This document shows positions 1-6,976 of a DNA stretch of 11,812 nucleotides, piece by piece. The position numbers were made by a program, and so were the translations under genes. The notes beneath the pieces were generated by a model. The model did not search any database. It had not been told where the DNA came from and saw only the letters and a list, made by a program, of their open reading frames with translations. How positions within the stretch are numbered: position 1 is the stretch's first letter; every line of letters starts with the position of its first letter. The stretch is from Lachnospiraceae bacterium (GTDB taxonomy: Bacteria > Bacillota > Clostridia > Lachnospirales > Lachnospiraceae), in NCBI GenBank assembly GCA_900755865.1, contig CAAEHZ010000450.1:1-11812 (forward strand), read 5' to 3'.

Positions 1-61
1 AAATGATTGCGCAGGTTTCCCTTAGTGCGCAAGCTCCCACGGGAAACCTGCGCAATCATTT
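1..61. repeat. Perfect 21-bp inverted repeat (palindromic hairpin) at the left edge
   Basis: Bases 1-21 and 41-61 are exact reverse complements, with a 19-nt spacer at 22-40. Each arm contains the core GCGCAGGTTTCCC or its complement. The spacer carries another TGCGCA (26-31). The hairpin lies 58 nt past the stop of the Na/Pi carrier, so it could end that transcript. However, a T-run following the stem on the minus strand would fall outside the window, so a terminator function cannot be confirmed. The length and G+C-rich core also fit a dispersed repetitive palindrome (REP/MITE-like). The repeat may continue beyond base 1. Confidence 0.8.
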
Positions 62-119
62 CTGCATGGCTCTGAACAGTTACACTTTATAATACAAAAT
101 TATGGATTGCAAGCGCTAT

Positions 120-1886
120 TTACGGTAACTGATATCTTTCCCGGTACGATGCCACCTTTTCCTCAAATTCCGCATTGTTTTCCGATTTTAATTCGTCCAG
201 ATAAGCATGGGGGTCAAACTCCTCCCCGCTGTCCAGAAGGCTGACTGCAATATTGGAGCAGTGGTCGGAAACCCGTTCCAGATCCGTTGTGATGTCAGAA
301 AGCAGAAAGCCCAGCTCAATGGTACACTTTCCTTTCCGCAGACGCTTGATATGTCTTTGTCTGACATCCAGATTCAGTCCGTCAATAACCTCCTCCAGAG
401 GTTCTACCTGTTTTGCCAGTTCTTTATCGTCCTCTGAAAAGCTCAGCATGGTTATCTTTAAAATATCATGAATTGCCTTTTCAAAAATTTCCAGCTCCCG
501 TCCTGCCTTATCGGAAAAATGCAAGTCCTTCTCCTGCATCTCATCCGCAGCCTGCTTGATATTCAGTGCATGGTCGGAAATTCTCTCAAAATCCCCGATA
601 CAGTGTAAGATGGTGGAAAGCGTTACACTGTCCTGCTTCGACATATCCTTCGCACTGAGCTTTACCAGATAATTTCCAAGCTCGTCCTCGTACCTGTCCA
701 CCCGGCTTTCCAGCTCTGCTACCCGTTCCGCCTTTTCCGTCTGATAATCCGATATCAGCCCCATTGCCAGATTCATGGATTCCTCTGCCAGTCCCGCCAT
801 GGCAACTGCCACAGTTCTGCTCTGCTCTACTGCATAGGCAGGCATTTCCAGGAATCTTTCATCCAGAAGCTTCAGCGCATCGGATTCCACATTAACCTGC
901 TTCTCCTGTGCATCCTCCGGGATAGACAGCCTTGCCAGCTTTACCAGCAGCTTTGAGAAGGGGAACAGACAGATGGTTGCCGTCACATTAAACACACTGT
1001 GAATTGCCGCAATTCCGAAGGGTGTTGCCGCCTCTTCCATAAAGGAGAAGGGAACCGCCGCATTGACTGCATAGAATACCACCATGAATACAATGGTTCC
1101 AATCAGGTTAAAATAGAGATGAATCAAAGCCGCCCTTTTTGCATTTTTGCTGGCACCCACACCGGAGAGAAGTGCCGTAACACAGGTACCGATATTCTGT
1201 CCCATAATAATCGGAATCGCTGCGCTGTACCCTACTGCCCCCGTCGTACAAAGTGCCTGTAAAATTCCCACCGAAGCAGAGGAGGACTGAATCACTGCCG
1301 TTAAGACAAGACCTGCCAGCATCCCCAGTATGGGATTGGAAAAGCTGGTTAAAATTCCGGTAAACTCCGGCACATCCGCCAGAGGCTTTACGGCACTGCT
1401 CATGGTATCCATGCCAAACATCAGAACAGCAAAACCGATTAAAATAACTGCTATGTTCTTTAACTTATCCTTTTTGGAAAACATCAGAAAACCGATACCT
1501 ATCATGGCAAGTATCGGAGAAAAAGAAGTGGGCTTGCACATCCGCACAATAAAAGAAGAACTGTCAATGCCGGTTGCACCCAGTATCCACGCAGTCACCG
1601 TTGTACCGATATTGGCACCCATGATAATTCCCACTGCCTGTTCCAGCTTCATAATACCGGAATTGACAAATCCCACTACCATAACCGTTGTCGCAGAGGA
1701 GGACTGAATCACCGCCGTAACACCAAGTCCCATCAGCACTGCCTTAAAGGGATTGTTTGTCAGCTTTTCCAGAACACTTTCAAATTTGCTTCCGGAAAGC
1801 TTTGCCAGTCCGTCCCCCAGCATATTCATACCATACAGAAAAAGTGCCAACCCGCCCATCATTGTCAGAAAATCAAAAAAATCCAT
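120..1886 (-). CDS. Na+/phosphate cotransporter family protein with C-terminal PhoU-like domain
   Basis: Predicted membrane carrier for inorganic phosphate, 588 residues. The N-terminal half is two inverted Na/Pi-cotransporter repeats. Each contains the hallmark QSSSA (residues 61-65 and 200-204) followed by a glycine motif, IMGANIGTT (about 88-96) and IMGQNIGTC (about 227-235). Hydrophobic segments run to about residue 320. Residues about 350-560 form a PhoU-like helical domain with two metal-site motifs, DFERISDH (432-439) and DLERVSDH (535-542). The longest frame starts at 1892, but the GAGGG ribosome binding site (1893-1897) touches that ATG. It sits 6 nt from the ATG at 1886, which was therefore chosen. 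The gene follows phoU after about 110 bp containing a Pho-box-like array, so it is probably induced by phosphate starvation. Transport direction and the coupling ion are family knowledge, not visible here. Confidence 0.93.
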   Translation of the reverse strand: MDFFDFLTMMGGLALFLYGMNMLGDGLAKLSGSKFESVLEKLTNNPFKAVLMGLGVTAVIQSSSATTVMVVGFVNSGIMKLEQAVGIIMGANIGTTVTAWILGATGIDSSSFIVRMCKPTSFSPILAMIGIGFLMFSKKDKLKNIAVILIGFAVLMFGMDTMSSAVKPLADVPEFTGILTSFSNPILGMLAGLVLTAVIQSSSASVGILQALCTTGAVGYSAAIPIIMGQNIGTCVTALLSGVGASKNAKRAALIHLYFNLIGTIVFMVVFYAVNAAVPFSFMEEAATPFGIAAIHSVFNVTATICLFPFSKLLVKLARLSIPEDAQEKQVNVESDALKLLDERFLEMPAYAVEQSRTVAVAMAGLAEESMNLAMGLISDYQTEKAERVAELESRVDRYEDELGNYLVKLSAKDMSKQDSVTLSTILHCIGDFERISDHALNIKQAADEMQEKDLHFSDKAGRELEIFEKAIHDILKITMLSFSEDDKELAKQVEPLEEVIDGLNLDVRQRHIKRLRKGKCTIELGFLLSDITTDLERVSDHCSNIAVSLLDSGEEFDPHAYLDELKSENNAEFEEKVASYRERYQLP

Positions 1887-1892
1887 ATCCAT

Positions 1893-1897
1893 CCCTC
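1893..1897 (-). promoter_or_regulatory. Ribosome binding site deciding the Na/Pi carrier start
   Basis: The minus strand reads GAGGG directly before ATGGATATG. It leaves no spacing for the first ATG (1892) and 6 nt for the second (1886), so the second is the likely start. Confidence 0.6.
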
Positions 1898-1946
1898 GCT
1901 TTGCATTTTACCTGTCACCTTTTACATTTTCATACTAGCTTTCCTA

Positions 1947-1985
1947 TGTAAAATGCATAACCAGGAAATGTAAAATCTATGTAAA
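1947..1985 (-). promoter_or_regulatory. Pho-box-like array of TTTACA repeats in 11-bp register
   Basis: On the minus strand TTTACA occurs at 1985-1980, 1974-1969 and 1952-1947. A degenerate TGGTTA at 1963-1958 fills the missing place, so all four sites fall in a strict 11-bp register. The outer two lie in an identical 11-mer, ATTTTACATAG. Tandem TT(T/A)ACA-like repeats spaced 11 bp are the known binding pattern of PhoB/PhoP response regulators. A TAGTAT (1937-1932) begins 10 nt past the last repeat and could be the -10 element, which is the usual placement for an activator array replacing a -35 box. Two more TTTTAC copies lie on the plus strand at 1906-1911 and 1920-1925. Binding is inferred; no phoP or phoB gene is in the window. 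Confidence 0.6.
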
Positions 1986-1996
1986 ATCGGAAAAAA

Positions 1997-2662
1997 TCAA
2001 TAGATTTCCTGTCCTGCTATTTTGCCTGTTATCTGAAAAACTGCCCACTCTGCAATATTTACTGCATGGTCTCCCACCTTTTCCAGATACTTTGCTATCA
2101 TCAGATTATCCACTACCTTGTCTGCATCCATGGACTGCTTCTGAATTGCCTCCATCATGGCACTCTTGACCTGATTGAACAGATTATCTACAATGTCGTC
2201 CCGTTCAATGACCTCTCTGGCAGTTTCCTCATCCCCGTTTCCGAAGGCTTCCACAGAATCCCGCACCATGGCACAGGCTGTCGCAAACATTTCCTCCAGC
2301 AGACTGTCATTTTCTTCCTCTCCGAAAACACTGTTCCGCCGCAGGAAAAGCTCCGCCATATCCGAAACATGATCCCCGATTCTCTCCAAATCCGTTACAA
2401 TTTTCAGGGCTGCTGAAACAAGACGCAAATCCCTTGCCACAGGCTGCTGCTTCGTCATCAGTGCCAGACACTGCGCCTCTATGCTGCGAAGCATCTCCTT
2501 GCTCTGTCTGTCGCTGCTTAAAAGCTGGGTGAGCACCTCCCTGTCGTTCTTTTTGATGGCGATGGAAAGCTTATCATATCCGATTTCCGCCTGTTCTGCC
2601 ATCTCCGATACCTTTTCCTTTAACTGCTCCAGCTCCTGCTCAAATATAATTCTTGGTGACAT
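1997..2662 (-). CDS. phoU: Phosphate signalling/transport accessory protein PhoU
   Basis: PhoU is a cytosolic helical protein that links Pst transporter state to the PhoR-type sensor kinase and restrains phosphate uptake. This 221-residue protein has the usual length and the two repeated three-helix bundles. Each bundle carries the conserved metal-cluster motif: DLERIGDHVSDM at residues 91-102 (E93, D97) and YLEKVGDHAVNI at about 192-203 (E194, D198). The ATG at 2662 is preceded by an excellent AGGAGGT (2670-2676) with 7-nt spacing, so the start is firm. It follows pstB by 18 bp and is clearly in the pst operon. A second PhoU-like domain is fused to the carrier encoded next, which suggests parallel control of both phosphate routes. 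Confidence 0.96.
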   Translation of the reverse strand: MSPRIIFEQELEQLKEKVSEMAEQAEIGYDKLSIAIKKNDREVLTQLLSSDRQSKEMLRSIEAQCLALMTKQQPVARDLRLVSAALKIVTDLERIGDHVSDMAELFLRRNSVFGEEENDSLLEEMFATACAMVRDSVEAFGNGDEETAREVIERDDIVDNLFNQVKSAMMEAIQKQSMDADKVVDNLMIAKYLEKVGDHAVNIAEWAVFQITGKIAGQEIY

Positions 2663-2680
2663 TCTCTTTACCTCCTCTTA

Positions 2681-3439
2681 TCAGCCAAACCGTCCCGTAA
2701 TATAATCTTCTGTCCGCTTATCCTTCGGTCTTGAGAAAATAACCGGTGTTGCACCAAATTCCACCACTTCTCCCACCAGGAAAAATGCCGTATCATCGGA
2801 AACTCTCGCTGCCTGCTGCATATTATGGGTGACAATAACCACTGTATACTTTTTCTTTAAGCCTTCCATCAGCTCTTCGATTTTCAAAGTGGAAACCGGG
2901 TCCAGAGCAGAAGTCGGCTCATCCATCAAAAGCACCTCCGGTTCTACCGCAAGGGCTCTTGCAATACAAAGTCTCTGCTGCTGTCCTCCCGACAGTCCCA
3001 GTGCCGATTTTTTTAACCGGTCCTTCACTTCCTCATAAATCGCCGCTCCCTTCAGGGCATTTTCCACAATCTCATCCAGCGTTTCCTTATTCCGGATGCC
3101 ATGAAGTCTGGGGCCGTAGGCAATATTATCATAAATGCTCATGGGGAAGGGATTGGGCTGCTGAAATACCATGCCTACCTTTTTCCTGAGCAGCGTGGTA
3201 TCCACCCGCTTATCGTAAATATCCTCTCCGTCCAGCAAAACAGTGCCCTCGATTTTCACATTCTCCACCAAATCATTCATCCGGTTGATGCACTTTAAAA
3301 AAGTAGATTTTCCACAACCGCTGGGACCGATTAAGGCGGTTACTGCGTTACTTTTTATCTCCATATTTACATTTTTCAGGGCATGATTGCTTCCGTAATA
3401 TAAGTTCAAATCCTTTACCGAAATCTTACTCTTTTCCAT
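2681..3439 (-). CDS. pstB: Phosphate ABC transporter ATP-binding protein PstB
   Basis: Cytoplasmic ATPase that powers phosphate import through PstCA. It is 252 residues, the standard length. All nucleotide-binding elements are present: Walker [10 protein letters not shown] (38-46), Q-loop [11 protein letters not shown] (91-101; this NPFP form is typical of PstB), signature LSGGQQQR (149-156), Walker [13 protein letters not shown] (169-180; catalytic E174), and the switch histidine H205 in VTHNMQQA. The ATG at 3439 has a GAGGA about 4 nt upstream. The gap from pstA is 46 bp and no terminator is visible in it, so the genes are probably cotranscribed. PhoU follows 18 bp downstream. Confidence 0.97.
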   Translation of the reverse strand: MEKSKISVKDLNLYYGSNHALKNVNMEIKSNAVTALIGPSGCGKSTFLKCINRMNDLVENVKIEGTVLLDGEDIYDKRVDTTLLRKKVGMVFQQPNPFPMSIYDNIAYGPRLHGIRNKETLDEIVENALKGAAIYEEVKDRLKKSALGLSGGQQQRLCIARALAVEPEVLLMDEPTSALDPVSTLKIEELMEGLKKKYTVVIVTHNMQQAARVSDDTAFFLVGEVVEFGATPVIFSRPKDKRTEDYITGRFG

Positions 3440-3485
3440 ATTTCCTCACATTCTGCCGCCTTTTGCAGCCTGTCTGTTGCAATTC

Positions 3486-4370
3486 CTATTTTCCCCTGTT
3501 TCCGGTGATGAGCTTCAGCAAAATGTTAATCATCAGTACAATGATAATCAGCACGCATCCAATTCCGAATGCCACATCATACTTTCCGTTCTGCATCTGC
3601 AAATAAAGTTCTATGGTCAGGGTTCCACCGGGCTGTAATGCTTTTTCAAAAATCTTTCCCACATTCTCCACGCCGCTTCCCCCGAACTTTATCAGGGTTC
3701 TTGCGCTGCCTGCGGTAAACAGAAGCGCCGCAGACTCTCCCACAATACGTCCTACCGCCAGAATTACGCCGGTCAGGATTCCCGATTTTGCGGAAGGGAG
3801 TAAAATAGTGCGAATCATATACCACTTTGTAGCGCCCATTCCAAGCGCCCCGCTCCTGTAGCTGTCCGGCACCGTCCGAAGCGCCTCCTGGGTATTCCGC
3901 ACAATCAGGGGCAGCACCATCAGTGTCAGAGTCAGCGCACCATTTAATATGGAATATCCCAGTCCCAGGGTATTTCCGAAAAATACCATACCGAAAAGTC
4001 CGAAAATAACGGAGGGAATACCGGAAAGGGTTTCTGTCGTAAACTCAATCAGCTTTACCAGCCTGCCCGGTTTTGCATATTCATTCAGATAAATGGCGCC
4101 CCCGACTCCGATAGGGGTTGCAATCAGTAACGTCAGTATAATTATGTAAAGAGTATTTACCAGATTACCGGCGATTCCCACCGTATTTTTCAGACTGCTT
4201 GTAACGGTTGCTAAAAACTTTAAGCTCAGGGTTCCGCTGCCCTTAATGAACACATATCCGATAATCCCCAGAAGCAGGAAAACCGCAACCCCTGCTGCTC
4301 CGTAAATTGCCGCCAGTATAAAGCCTTCCCCCACCCGCTTTTTTTTGTGATACAAGGTCGTATTTGTCAT
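3486..4370 (-). CDS. pstA: Phosphate ABC transporter permease PstA
   Basis: One of the two inner channel subunits of the Pst importer, 294 residues. It has about six membrane segments (roughly 17-43, 70-95, 110-135, 140-157, 197-220, 268-290). The cytoplasmic EAA loop that docks on PstB is EALRTVPDSYRSGALGMGAT (162-181), continuing to the conserved LPSAKSGI. The downstream GRIVGESAALLFTAG (208-221) is characteristic of PstA. The ATG at 4370 overlaps the TGA of pstC as ATGA, which implies translational coupling. The upstream GGGAG is rather far away, with a closer AGGA touching the start, so efficient initiation may rely on coupling. Confidence 0.96.
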   Translation of the reverse strand: MTNTTLYHKKKRVGEGFILAAIYGAAGVAVFLLLGIIGYVFIKGSGTLSLKFLATVTSSLKNTVGIAGNLVNTLYIIILTLLIATPIGVGGAIYLNEYAKPGRLVKLIEFTTETLSGIPSVIFGLFGMVFFGNTLGLGYSILNGALTLTLMVLPLIVRNTQEALRTVPDSYRSGALGMGATKWYMIRTILLPSAKSGILTGVILAVGRIVGESAALLFTAGSARTLIKFGGSGVENVGKIFEKALQPGGTLTIELYLQMQNGKYDVAFGIGCVLIIIVLMINILLKLITGNRGK

Positions 4371-5287
4371 TCCTGCAAATCTCCCTTCTTTAAAATTTTA
4401 GACAGGGTAATATTTATCAGCATAATGAATACAAAAAGCACCAGTCCGATAGTAAACAGCATCTGCCTGTGGGTTCCCTGGGAATATCCCATCTCACTGA
4501 CTATCGCTGTTGTCAGGAAACGTACCGAATTAAAGGGAAGCGGTGCATTGACGCTGCTTCCTGATACCAGTGTAATCGCCATTGCCTCGCCGATTGCCCT
4601 TCCTACTCCCAGCACAACCGCTGTCACAATACCGGAACGGGCTGCTGGAAGGATGGACTTGAAAATTGTCTGTACATGGGATGCTCCCAGTGCAAGGGAT
4701 GCCGCCTTGATGCTGGGATGCACCGCTTTAATGGAAGCCTCACTGATATTGATAACCGTTGGCAGAATCATAATCGCCAGCACCAGAACCGCTGACAGAA
4801 GATTCGCACCGCCGGTAAACTGATGGTTCGGGGAATCCTTAAATACCCAGAGTTCCAGCTTGAACATCAGCGGATTTAACAGGTAAATACCAAGCAGGCC
4901 GTAAACCACCGAAGGGATTCCTGCCAGAAGCTCCACCGCCGGTTTTACAATCCTGGCCACTCTTTTATCTGCTATCTCTGCCAGAAATACCGCCGTCAGG
5001 ATTCCCACCGGAACACCGATACACACCGCAAGCACCGTACCGATAACAGAGGTCAGGATAACATATAAAATACCAAACCGGGGTGTCTGCGCGGTGGGCG
5101 CCCAGACTGTGGTAAAGAGGATTTCCTTTAAGCCCACCTTCCGGATTGCCGGCGTACCGCTGATAATCATATACAAGGTAATGGAGGCTACCGCCAGAAT
5201 GGCAAAGGAGGCGCAAACGGTAAATATGATTTGCGCCACTGACTCCACTACTGCTTTCTTCTTTTTATTTCCTGTAATTGTCGTCAT
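4367..5287 (-). CDS. pstC: Phosphate ABC transporter permease PstC
   Basis: Channel-forming partner of PstA in the phosphate importer, 306 residues from the chosen start. A short basic cytoplasmic N-terminus (NKKKK, residues 7-11) precedes the first membrane helix (about 17-43). Further hydrophobic helices lie near 72-104, 115-140, 160-181, 220-245 and 275-298. The EAA loop is EASIKAVHPSIKAASLALGA (183-202), followed by LPAARSGI and GRAIGEAMAITLVSG (229-243), as expected for PstC. The frame could also open at a GTG (5305), but no ribosome binding site precedes it. The ATG at 5287 has AAAGG about 10 nt upstream, so it is preferred with moderate confidence. pstS ends 20 bp upstream; the stop overlaps the pstA start by 4 bp. 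Confidence 0.94.
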   Translation of the reverse strand: MTTITGNKKKKAVVESVAQIIFTVCASFAILAVASITLYMIISGTPAIRKVGLKEILFTTVWAPTAQTPRFGILYVILTSVIGTVLAVCIGVPVGILTAVFLAEIADKRVARIVKPAVELLAGIPSVVYGLLGIYLLNPLMFKLELWVFKDSPNHQFTGGANLLSAVLVLAIMILPTVINISEASIKAVHPSIKAASLALGASHVQTIFKSILPAARSGIVTAVVLGVGRAIGEAMAITLVSGSSVNAPLPFNSVRFLTTAIVSEMGYSQGTHRQMLFTIGLVLFVFIMLINITLSKILKKGDLQE

Positions 5288-5307
5288 TCCTTTTGCACCT
5301 TTCACAA

Positions 5308-6261
5308 TTACTGAACTGTAATCAGACCAACCTGTGCTGCAACACTCTGTCCTTCCTCGCCGAGTACAAAGTCAAACCATGTCTGAACCAGCTCGCTCTG
5401 CTCGGAAATCTCTCCCTTTGTTGCCATAACGAAGGGTCTGCTCAGGAAATACTTGCCTGCCTTGATGTTCTCAGCAGTAGGCTCTACACCCTCCAGAGGG
5501 AGTGCCTTAACGCTGTCGTCTACCACATCCAGTGAAACATAGCCAATCGCGCCGGGGGTAGATGCTACCTTTGCCATAACAGCTCCGGTGCTGTCCAGTT
5601 CATTTGCGTAAGCGCACTTGTCTGCCACATCCAGCAATTCCTCGAAGGCTCCTCTTGTACCGCTTCCTGCCTCACGTCCAATCACGATAATCGGTGCATC
5701 TGCTCCGCCAACCTCAGACCAGTTGGTTGTTTCTCCGAGATAAATACCGGAAAGCTGCTCCTTTGTCAGACCTTCTACAGTATTAGCCGGGTCAACACAG
5801 ACCGCAATTCCGTCAATGGCTACTACATTTTCCACTGCGCCCTTGCTCTTCTCCTCATCCTTTAAGTTTCTGGAGGAGTTTCCGATATCTGCTGTACCTG
5901 AGGTTACTGCCTCAATACCCGCGCCGGAGCCTACAAACTCTGCCGTTACCGTTACGTTGGGATACTTTTCCATAAAGCTCTCTGCCAGTGCATTTGCCAG
6001 CTTTTCCATGGAAGTACTGCCTACCATCTGGATAGAACCGGAAATGTCTGCTGCAGAGCTGTCTGTTGTACTACTGCTCTCTGTTGTGCTACTGCTCTCT
6101 GTCTGACCCGCTGCGCTGCCGGATGCTGTGCTGCCCGTCTGACCTGCTGTGCTACTGCCTGTTGTGCTTCCTGTCTGTGTATTTCCGCAGCCTGCCATGC
6201 TTCCCATTACCAGGGCTGCTGTTCCAATCAATGCCATTACCTTACCAATTCTTCTTTTCAT
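5308..6261 (-). CDS. pstS: Phosphate-binding lipoprotein PstS
   Basis: Extracellular, membrane-anchored receptor that captures phosphate and delivers it to PstCA; 317 residues. The N-terminus is a lipoprotein signal: basic MKRR, a hydrophobic stretch, then lipobox MAGC with the lipidated cysteine at C25. Residues 26-72 are a Ser/Thr/Gly-rich linker of low complexity. The PBP-like domain follows from about residue 75 with ligand-loop motifs GSTSMEK (81-87), GSGAGIEAV, GTADIGNSSR and GREAGSGTRGAFEE. Pst-type proteins hold phosphate through such Ser/Thr/Arg loops. The frame opens at 6276, but GGAGGA (6269-6274) sits 7 nt before the ATG at 6261, which is therefore the start. It is the first gene of the phosphate operon. 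The 85 bp upstream showed no convincing promoter or Pho box. Confidence 0.96.
   Translation of the reverse strand: MKRRIGKVMALIGTAALVMGSMAGCGNTQTGSTTGSSTAGQTGSTASGSAAGQTESSSTTESSSTTDSSAADISGSIQMVGSTSMEKLANALAESFMEKYPNVTVTAEFVGSGAGIEAVTSGTADIGNSSRNLKDEEKSKGAVENVVAIDGIAVCVDPANTVEGLTKEQLSGIYLGETTNWSEVGGADAPIIVIGREAGSGTRGAFEELLDVADKCAYANELDSTGAVMAKVASTPGAIGYVSLDVVDDSVKALPLEGVEPTAENIKAGKYFLSRPFVMATKGEISEQSELVQTWFDFVLGEEGQSVAAQVGLITVQ
6063..6102 (-). repeat. 18-bp tandem repeat in the pstS linker
   Basis: About 2.2 copies of an 18-bp unit (CTGTTGTACTACTGCTCT on the plus strand) with one mismatch between copies (A at 6070, G at 6088). It encodes the repeated SSSTTE block in the flexible linker between the lipid anchor and the binding domain. 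Such units can change copy number without breaking the frame, altering linker length. Confidence 0.7.
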
Positions 6262-6268
6262 AATCTTC

Positions 6269-6274
6269 TCCTCC
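6269..6274 (-). promoter_or_regulatory. Ribosome binding site deciding the pstS start
   Basis: GGAGGA on the minus strand, 7 nt before the ATG at 6261. It overlaps the codons after the upstream ATG at 6276, so that longer start is unlikely. Confidence 0.75.
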
Positions 6275-6346
6275 ATTGCTTCTTTTTGTTTTTTTCTTTT
6301 TCCTTGTTTACGAGTAGAGCATAACAGGAAAAGACATCACAAAATA

Positions 6347-6892
6347 TCATGCCGGAGTAATATATTGGTAAATTGTCTGTAAAATGCCATCCGCGATTGC
6401 CTGGGCTGTTTCTTCAAAGCGTTCATCCAAAAGCTGATTGTCCGCATCCGTATTGATAAATCCAACCTCCACCAGAACAGCCGGCATCTGCGTCCTGTTC
6501 AAAACTACCAGATTCGGTCTTTCATTAACCCCCAGATTCAAGAAGCCCACCTGCTCCAGTTGTTCATTTATGTTTGCTGCCAGCGCAGCCGCAGCTCCGT
6601 ATCTGCTGTAAACCAGACTTTCCACGCCACTGTACTGATTGGGATAGGGGCTGGAATTTCGATGAATGGACACAAAATAATCCGCCCCTGACTCATTCCC
6701 CTCCATCGCCTTCTGATAGGGGGATTCATACACATCCGTCGTCCTTGTATAAACTACCTCCACCCCATTGTTTTCCAGAATTTCTCCCACCGCCAGCACA
6801 AGTGCCAGGGCATCATCCGATTCCCGTCTGCCGTTGTATGTCGCGCCAGGGTTTACTGCGCCATGTCCGGCGTCCAAAACTACCTTTGCCAT
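6347..6892 (-). CDS. N-acetylmuramoyl-L-alanine amidase (amidase_3 type), signal-less
   Basis: Zinc amidase predicted to cut the bond between N-acetylmuramic acid and L-alanine in peptidoglycan. The 181 residues are almost exactly one amidase_3 catalytic domain. Zinc ligands are visible as H10 in LDAGHG, E24 in GRRESDD and H77 in VSIHRNSS; the catalytic glutamate is E142 in VEVGFIN. There is no signal peptide, membrane helix or wall-binding domain. As read, the product stays in the cytosol unless exported by a holin or another route, as with phage endolysins. The SIHRNSSPYPNQYSGVE stretch resembles the endolysin/clostridial branch, from memory. No phage genes are nearby. The start ATG (6892) has AAAGG 9 nt upstream, inside the 3' arm of the preceding terminator. 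pstS begins 85 bp downstream. Confidence 0.9.
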   Translation of the reverse strand: MAKVVLDAGHGAVNPGATYNGRRESDDALALVLAVGEILENNGVEVVYTRTTDVYESPYQKAMEGNESGADYFVSIHRNSSPYPNQYSGVESLVYSRYGAAAALAANINEQLEQVGFLNLGVNERPNLVVLNRTQMPAVLVEVGFINTDADNQLLDERFEETAQAIADGILQTIYQYITPA

Positions 6893-6895
6893 AAT

Positions 6896-6942
6896 AAAAA
6901 ACCTTTCGCACCTCTTTCCTATTAGAGTATGCGAAAGGTTTT
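6896..6942 (-). terminator. Intrinsic terminator after the ABC exporter pair, overlapping the amidase RBS
   Basis: A 13-bp perfect stem pairs 6898-6910 with 6930-6942 (core CCTTTCGCA/TGCGAAAGG). The loop is 19 nt and contains a further CTCT/AGAG pairing. On the minus strand the stem is followed by a T6 run (6901-6896), so it should stop transcription of the exporter genes 35 nt past their last stop codon. The AAAGG in its 3' arm is also the only plausible ribosome binding site for the amidase that starts at 6892. Confidence 0.85.
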
Positions 6943-6976
6943 CATTCTGTTATTCTCAAATTTAAGCGAAAGGCTG

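Noticed and set aside
88..93. Perfect TATAAT on the plus strand, and a TTGCAA/TATAAA pair on the minus strand nearby, as promoter candidates
   Set aside because: The plus-strand hexamer has no -35 box at 16-18 bp, and it would fire antisense into the carrier gene. The minus-strand pair is spaced only about 15 bp and leads out of the window.
4347..4823. 158-codon open frame on the plus strand over pstC
   Set aside because: Antisense to clear PstC coding sequence including the EAA loop; no motif or start signal.
5288..5307. Attenuator or processing hairpin between pstS and pstC
   Set aside because: The 20-bp gap contains no inverted repeat, so nothing in it explains differential expression.
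6347..6892. Amidase as part of a prophage lysis cassette
   Set aside because: No holin, tail, integrase or other phage gene is present. Flanking genes are chromosomal transporters.
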